Shown piece after piece: positions 57,765 to 64,000 of a stretch of DNA of 64,000 nt. The first letter of the stretch is position 1, and every line of letters starts with the position of its first letter. The notes beneath the pieces are model-generated. The model worked only from the letters and a program-made list of their open reading frames with translations, was not told where the DNA came from and did no database searches. This stretch comes from Siderastrea siderea (Eukaryota > Cnidaria > Anthozoa > Scleractinia > Rhizangiidae). The position numbers and the translations under genes are program-made. The DNA lies in the NCBI GenBank assembly GCA_964030785.1, contig OZ034967.1, positions 57,514,165 to 57,578,164 of the forward strand, written 5' to 3'.

Positions 57765-58403
57765 AAGGTCGGCACACATGAGAGGACTAGTCCCTGCGAC
57801 TGGTCCCCTGTAGTGTGTACACGAAGAAAATAGTTGCGGGGACAAGTCCCTTGAAAAAATAAATTTAGGGCGCTTTAACTGAAATTCGCCGAAATGTGGA
57901 GACGAAAAATAAAGCGATCCTCAACAGTGAAACTGAATTTACTAGATTAACCACAAAAGATTAAAATACATCAACTGCAAACCGGTTCATACGTTGTTCG
58001 GTCTATCAGTGTTTGTCATTTGCGATTTCGATAAAGTTTCTTATCCAGCGTCCTATATTACTGGTACAGAAGCGTAAAAAGACAACTGTTCGACCAAGAC
58101 TCCCAATACAGACAGGGTCAACTAGAAAAAAAGTAAGAGATCCGATAAATATTTTCATTTGGTCGCAGGGACTTGTCCCACGAACAGTACACACGAAGGG
58201 ACCAAGCATAGTTTGTGGGACTAGTCCCTGGGACTGGTCCCACGAATTCAAACAAGTTTGAATTCGTGGGACTGGTCGCAGTGACCAAATTTTGGTCCCT
58301 GCGACTACATTTTTTGACTAAAATGGGTAGTGCACGCGAAGGTCCCCGGGACTAGTCGCAGGGACCAGTCGCAGGGACTAGTCCCCTCGTGTGTGCCGAC
58401 CTT
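57765..58403. mobile_element. 640-bp TIR element rich in GGGACTAGTCCC words
   Basis: AAGGTCGGCACACATGAG and its near-complement CTCGTGTGTGCCGACCTT form the ends. Sub-terminal regions contain at least ten GGGAC(T/C)(A/G)GTC(C/G)C words, individually near-palindromic, in both arms. No target duplication was resolved. No ORF is supported. Confidence 0.7.
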
Positions 58404-59102
58404 TAAAGAATTAACTTTTGTGACAAGTTACGCTTCCTACTAGATCCAAAATATTTGTCCATGGAAAAATAATCTTTATAATAGAAAGCCACAAAATTAA
58501 ATTTCAATCCATTGACCTTCCGAGAAACATCTGAGAATGAGCTTCAGAAAGGACTGTTTTGTATTATTTTGTTTGTCCCATATTCACACTGTTGTAAGAT
58601 ATTCTACAGATTTTATCTTACTTTCTTCTTGTTTTGTCGTAATTTGAAGCCACACCGTACGCATTAGCGTACCATCTATTGATCAATGACGTATACGAAT
58701 TCGAGACCACTAACATAAACTCAAACATTGATCTTTGATTACCCTCAAATATGTAAAAAGCCCTGGGAACGAGGTTGGTCAATATCGGACACAGCTCCTC
58801 TTATAAGGTTAACTCTGTCTAAAAACCAAAACTTTTCGAATGCTCAACGCTACTCAAATAAACAACATCACAATAATGTACCTTGCTACACGCACGTTCA
58901 TTCAATAACCATTTTCGCACCTCTCAGTGACAGCTACAAAATAGCTCACGCACGCTATGCGTGCCTATGTTTAACTTTAGAGAATAACGTAAATGATTCA
59001 GAAACAGAAAGAATTTTTCGCAAAAGTATGCTTAGATCTAACAATCAACCCTGTACGTTGAAGAGTTCACACTTTCCAAGAAAAACGGTTTTTCTTCGAG
59101 AT

Positions 59103-59374
59103 AACGAGAAGAATAAAAAGACATAACGTCTTTGATCCACATTCGACGCACTTAAAAACTTTGAAACGGTATAAACACTGTTAAAATTGCGGAATATATT
59201 TCGCTCTTCGAGCCTCGTCAGCCGCTAAATAAAATTGTCTTTAGCCGCTGACGAGCCTGACGAGGCTCGAAGAGCGAAATATATTCCGCAATTTTAACGG
59301 TGTTTGTACCGTTTTAAAGTTTTTAAGTGCGTCGAATGTGGATCAAAGACGTTATGTCTTGTTATTCTTCTCGT
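59103..59374. repeat. 272-bp near-perfect palindrome
   Basis: The arms at 59103-59220 and 59258-59374 are reverse complements with only a few mismatches. The 37-bp centre itself contains GTCAGCCGCTAAA and its complement. Each arm, read toward its outer end, contains CTGACGAGGCTCGAAGAGCGAAA. This resembles the CUGANGA...GAAA core of Penelope-associated hammerheads, so the palindrome could be two such ends joined head to head. Confidence 0.85.
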
Positions 59375-62280
59375 TGTTAGAACACATTCTTGGCCTCGGT
59401 GGTCAAAATTTCTCAGAAGTCTTCGAGATAACCGAACGAGATAGAGTGGGTATACCGCATCATCACGTAAAATATACATTTATCCGCCCTGAACCTTGGA
59501 ATATAAGTGCGTCCGTTGTAACACCTGTCCTTTCATTATTAACGCCCACAAAATTTCGGGACCAAAGCGAGCTGACCGTTTCGCCAGTTTCTTCTCAAAT
59601 GTTATCTACTGCATAATTTACATCCTATGCAGAAAGATACAAACTGGGAAGAAGACTGGATGAAGGATGATCGTTTAAGCAAACACTTGCCAGAAAAATG
59701 GAACAGATGCATCTAAACCAGTTACTCGAGGCTTAAATCTCGCTAACAAATCCACACGACACACAAGGCAAAACGGAAAGGCGGAAAAACACTGATGTAT
59801 GGGGTGAAACTGAAGAAACCATCGCAACCTTAGAGCGAAAAGATGAAGATGTTTGTTGAAGATTCAGCCCTGAAAATTGCGTTGAGCGGGAATTTGAGCT
59901 GCCGATGAAATTAAGCTGAACCGTGTTTTAGCGGATTATTTTGTGAACAGTTTTCACTGGAAGAAAGGTTAGTTTCCCAATTCGAATTTTTCTTTGCGTT
60001 TATGACCTGTTCTTACTAAACTTTAAATTTACGAGCCTGTGATTCTCCGAATTACAGCGAAAAAATTTAGGTTCTGCAGCGATCGCATCTTCCATTGACC
60101 TTGCATATGCATTTCTTTCCTTCGTTTGATTTATAGTATTTTCCTTTTTACGTTTAACCACTGCTGTGAACAGGTAATATCAGGAAAATCAATAAGCTTA
60201 GTATGTGACGCATCAACTTTCATCAAATCTGAAAGTTTTGAACCCATCTCTCACAAAATGAAAGCTCGTTGTCGATAAAAAAAAATCCATCGCTTACCTT
60301 ACCAGAGGCAAATAGACAGTTATGCTCTAGCAGTTCCGGCAGTTGGTACGATGTTAACAGGAATTACACTAAAAAGCTTGCTTTTCGGCCATTTTGGGTC
60401 AAATGCGCGCGAAATTGTAGCGCCATAATGAAACCGAGAGAGATGGTCAAATGGTAAGAGATATTTCAGTTGGTTGATACCAGGTGGAATGAAAGTACCA
60501 TCTCAAAACGAAGTCCATAATTTTCGGTTGAAATTTCCGAGAAATGTCCTTTTCATTGACCTTACCTTGACCCTACCATGTCTCCAGATTTTTTATTTGG
60601 TTTCTAACTGGGGGTGGGCATTTTGATTCAAGTGTTCTCTTTTAGACTGTGGATATCCTTTGTAGGTGGAGCTCTGTGCCAGACAATTCTTAGGGGACTT
60701 AGCCAAGGAGGTCTTGTTTTCAGTTAGAAATTTTTATTGCTCTTTTATACCCTGTGAGGAGAAGGAGTACTCCCAGCCTTCTTGTGTAGGTAAGGCTAAA
60801 TCTTTCCTGTCCCAAAAGAGAAACAGACTGTCCCACTAGGCCACTGGCCTAAGGCAGTCAAATAAGTCTACATCGTCACTTGTTTGATAGTAGGGATTTG
60901 GGACTACATAATTTTTAGAAAGATTGCAGTCGCTATCACGACCGTATGAATTGTCGAGAGAATTAAATATTTCTCCCAAATAATCATCGACCGCTTGTCA
61001 TTCACTTATTTTGCCGTGCCCTTCACTGTCATATTCATCTTCTCGTGCTACAGCGGGGCGTACAGCCGCAACCTGGCGTTTCTGCTAAATGCCTGACTCA
61101 CTGGAGTCTGTTTTGTCTTCACTTGATGAAGAACCAGTCTCGCTTTTGGGCTTACCAGAGCTGCTGGCTAACTGATAACTTGGCCTCCGTGCTGCAAGTG
61201 AGTGAGAGTCTTTCGTCCGTACAAGTGAAGCCGTTAAATTAACACTCTTTTAAAACACTCCCTCAGTTGAATCCGGGGAAGCAATCTCCTCGTTGTCTGA
61301 GATCTCTCTATTTGCGTTTTCCAAGAATTTTGACCGAATTCTTCAAGCTAAAGAGTAGCAGGAGGCGGCCAACCGCGAAACCATCTAGGAGAATGAAAGG
61401 GGCAGCATGGAAGTGAGGCTATGTAGCCTAGATCTTAGCTTGAAATGACTTGAATTAGTAAGAAAAACGGAGAGAAGACGCTTTTGTATCTCATGGGCGT
61501 TGCTTGTGAAGTAAAATCAACGAACGCTTTTCATTAAACTAATTTATTCATGTAGTTTTCTTTCTTCTTTACTATGTCTTTACAAATACCGTAGCCACTT
61601 CTGAATCTCTTTCGGGTGGTCAATTTACCTTATTGAATTGTTTCACTCGTTTACCGACATTGCATCACAGTTTCTTTACAATCCCCTTGTCATGCCGAAA
61701 AAATAAAATGTAAGAACACCTATGCATGACTACAATGATTTATGTTATTTTCTTACAACACAACTCCTCCTAACAATTCAGTTGCACCACGGGCACAGAA
61801 AAAACGTAGGCACGCAATGCGTGCAGAGCCAATGACGTTTTGTTCCGCAAAATGGTGAAATTTATGAGGACAACCTACGGGTCTTACACCACTGCAGTGC
61901 GGTCTGCAGTGCGTCATGACCATCAATATTCACTCGCATGGATTTATATATTCTTTCTTTGAGTATGGTGCTACTTTGCGGCCTCTGGCCGCAAAGGAGC
62001 TCCGCTAAAACACAGAAAAGTAAACAAAGACGACAAAGGCAATTGCAGATCCGATGCCGGTAAGAGTCACAAAAAATTAAAATTAAGTTACAAAGCCGGT
62101 CTTTACGAACATAAATAACTTCGCTTTCAAATATGATAACGAATTTTAACATTTAATTTCCGCCTACCTTTTTAAGTTGATATGCCTGTTTTCTTCTTAA
62201 ACAACTTAGCAAAACCCAAAACCTAAATCAAGCTTTCAAAATTCAATAGTTATAGGTCTTTATTAGAATGCTTAGTTGTT
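59375..62280. other. Intron sequence, no gene recognised
   Basis: Less AT-rich patches occur at 60640-61400. No motif or splice-flanked frame convinced me, and the minus-strand frame at 61862-62152 has no family features. Confidence 0.3.
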
Positions 62281-62291
62281 AATCTTGCGTT

Positions 62292-62331
62292 TTCCCTGCT
62301 AGCAGAGGTCTCCCACGTTGCTAGCAGGGAA
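62292..62331. mobile_element. 40-bp micro-element with 9-bp duplication
   Basis: TTCCCTGCTAGC at 62292-62303 and GCTAGCAGGGAA at 62320-62331 are perfect 12-bp inverted repeats around a 16-bp centre (AGAGGTCTCCCACGTT). TCTTGCGTT lies on both sides (62283-62291 and 62332-62340). The structure is that of an extremely short DNA transposon with a Mutator-like 9-bp duplication. Confidence 0.55.
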
Positions 62332-63199
62332 TCTTGCGTTCGGTTTGAGATGTTTTGAGCGTTGCGTTACATTCGGAAGGTTCAAATTACAAGCAGCTGT
62401 CAACTAGTATGCAAATGTATTCAAGGCGTTTGAACTATAAATAATGGTTCTAAAGCTAAAGATGCTACTCTAATTCCTTGATCACCAGTGTAACTTGGAT
62501 TAAATATTAGTCCCATTCAAGTTGTTCAGTTTAAGAATAGCTAGCAACAAGCTGCGCAATTTCCGAATTTACTTTGAAATGGTTTCATGTTTTATAAAAA
62601 CATTACACACGCAAAAATGACACTGCAAATACTACATTCTCTGTTACCGAGAGATAACCCCGAAGTATTTTATGCTGTTTTACTCTAGTCTTTTCACTAC
62701 CGTTATAAACTTGGGCTTTATATATCATTTCCTTCACTGTTAATTAGGGATCGAAGTAACGTTAATTCCATGAAACAGCTTGAAATATCTTTGATCGATA
62801 CATGCGGGAGTGAGAAGGTTTTCACGCGGCCACGACGTTCTGTTCATACAAAATCTCAAATTGGCAAGTCCGTCTTGTGTTTGCTGCTGTAGAAATTTTT
62901 ACTTCAGCTAAGTAAACACAGGACTACAACGCGAATAAAATCCTGCCAGACCCCACGTACACAAAACAGCGCATTCGAAGTAGATCCACAATCGCGAATG
63001 CAAAACACTTCAGAGCCCGTAGGTCTTACATCCACAATGTAAGCTGTGTATGGGTATGCGCCGCTTTTAGGGCAAGGGCCTGTTTCAGTGTCCCGGTGGC
63101 ACAGCCCCTCCCAACATCTCACAGAATACCCCCCGGCCTCACAGACGAAGACAGATACTGTACATCGTACATCGGACAGCCTGGATCATTTAGGCTTTG

Positions 63200-63250
63200 A
63201 AGACATTAGCCATATGACGTCACTAACGTGACGTCATTGGCTAAAAATTG
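63200..63250. repeat. Palindrome with two CRE-type TGACGTCA sites
   Basis: TTAGCCATATGACGTCACTA and the complement-like ACGTGACGTCATTGGCTAA fold into one hairpin. Each arm holds a full TGACGTCA (63215-63222 and 63229-63236), the CREB/ATF site sequence. It lies about 100 bp before EGF exon 7. It could be a tiny MITE or a regulatory site; no evidence of function is visible. Confidence 0.55.
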
Positions 63251-63334
63251 AGTTAGATCAGGTAGGATTTTAGTGAAACGGTAACCTAGCGTCTATATAT
63301 AAACATTGAAATACCTTACGCTTTTTTAACACAG

Positions 63335-63457
63335 ATGTCAACGAATGCGAAGCAGGAACCCATTCTTGCGAACATCAGTGCCATAATACGATTGGTTCTT
63401 ATACTTGTTCATGTATCTATGGCTACAAACTTAAAGCTGATTTGAGAAGATGTGAAG
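63335..63457 (+). CDS. Calcium-binding EGF exon 7 after a 29-kb intron
   Basis: An acceptor TTAACACAG ends at 63334 and a donor GTAACT starts at 63458; the exon is 41 codons, phase 1-1. It encodes DVNEC, six cysteines in cbEGF spacing and CHNTIGSYTCSC. Phase, strand and domain type match exons 1-6, so I place it in the same gene, although a separate EGF gene cannot be excluded given the 29,043-bp gap. No further exon is seen in the last 540 bp. Confidence 0.88.
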
Positions 63458-64000
63458 GTAACTGCTCTAAAAGGCCTTGTCTATTCTTTGTTTAACGGAC
63501 ATGTCATGTTGAGTAACTTTTTAGATTCTAGCTTTTCAATGAAAAGAATTCGTTGAAAAGCCTAGAGTTGAATGTGACAATAATTTTACGCAGAGCTTAG
63601 CAGAGTAAAGAAACATGTATCTTAGCTACGAAGCCTACCTGGCTGGTACTGAAGACTAGACTCGCAGCCAGTCAGCTGAAATGAACTGAGAAGTACTTCT
63701 GATTAATTGCCAAATGAACAAGTTTTATTTTAACCTAGATGTCTGAGAGTGATTTCTCAGCTTTTTTTATGAAATCCACAATAAAGGCTTCCTTCCCAAC
63801 TGTCAGTGAAATACCACGTTTTGTGAAATACAATGACCTAGAGCTGGCCTCCAGTACTTGATCTAGTTCGTTTAAAAATACTGAATCAATACCCCTAGTT
63901 GAAGAGGGTGACTGCTAATTAACCAGTACTCTATCACTAAACATCGCGTTCAAAAATTAAACCAGTGAAGAACGCAATTGAGTCAGAAAAGGGCAAACTT

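Noticed and set aside
62904..63122. 72-codon cysteine-containing minus-strand frame near EGF exon 7
   Set aside because: Cysteine spacing does not match EGF, the strand is opposite and no splice sites fit.

Overview
This is eukaryotic nuclear DNA from an invertebrate animal, most likely a stony coral or another cnidarian. That is inferred from spliced calcium-binding EGF exons, Penelope-like, IS3EU-like, Kolobok-like and MuDR-like mobile elements, large introns and AT-rich spacers. The species cannot be named from sequence alone. No bacterial operons, rRNA genes, complete tRNA genes or CRISPR arrays are visible.

One host gene can be supported. It is a plus-strand multi-EGF gene, with six single-domain exons between 30243 and 34291 and a seventh at 63335-63457. 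Every exon is phase 1-1 and encodes one calcium-binding EGF module, as in fibrillin, matrilin, fibulin or SCUBE-type secreted matrix proteins. Neither end of the gene is in the window. The last two visible exons are separated by a 29-kb intron filled with transposons.

From 1 to 30 kb the window is a graveyard of transposons. It holds a Penelope-like ORF split by a MuDR-type element carrying a RecQ helicase relic (2.2-4.1 kb), a cluster of GC-rich Harbinger-like MITEs (5.35-6.58 kb), and a 1.4-kb inverted duplication around a microsatellite (7.3-12.1 kb). Further on are non-LTR, GIY-YIG and Ty3/gypsy relics (13.4-16.4 kb), a TTAA-flanked element with a nested MITE (18.5-20.0 kb), a foldback (22.4-22.9 kb), and a HARBI1-like fragment cut by a non-LTR retrotransposon (23.4-25.5 kb).

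Inside the 29-kb intron there is a 5-kb TTAA-flanked element with a THAP relic (36.5-41.5 kb). After it comes a 12-kb element (42588-54628) with a 6-bp target duplication, TAT...ATA termini and terminal inverted repeats built from 21-bp minisatellite arrays. It carries the wreck of an IS3EU-type DDE transposase. Nested in it are an ATCGAT-rich 1.1-kb element, a 6.3-kb Kolobok-type transposon (44532-50835, TTAA duplication), a TIR element with an exon-like ORF, and a foldback.

The Kolobok-type element is the best preserved system in the window. It has two convergent spliced genes: a three-exon, 198-aa conserved accessory protein on the plus strand and an eleven-exon DDE transposase on the minus strand. 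Their polyadenylation signals lie about 30 bp apart. The transposase reading frame is damaged in exons 7 and 9. The rest of the intron (55-63 kb) holds more MITEs, a 272-bp palindrome and a 40-bp micro-element with a 9-bp duplication.
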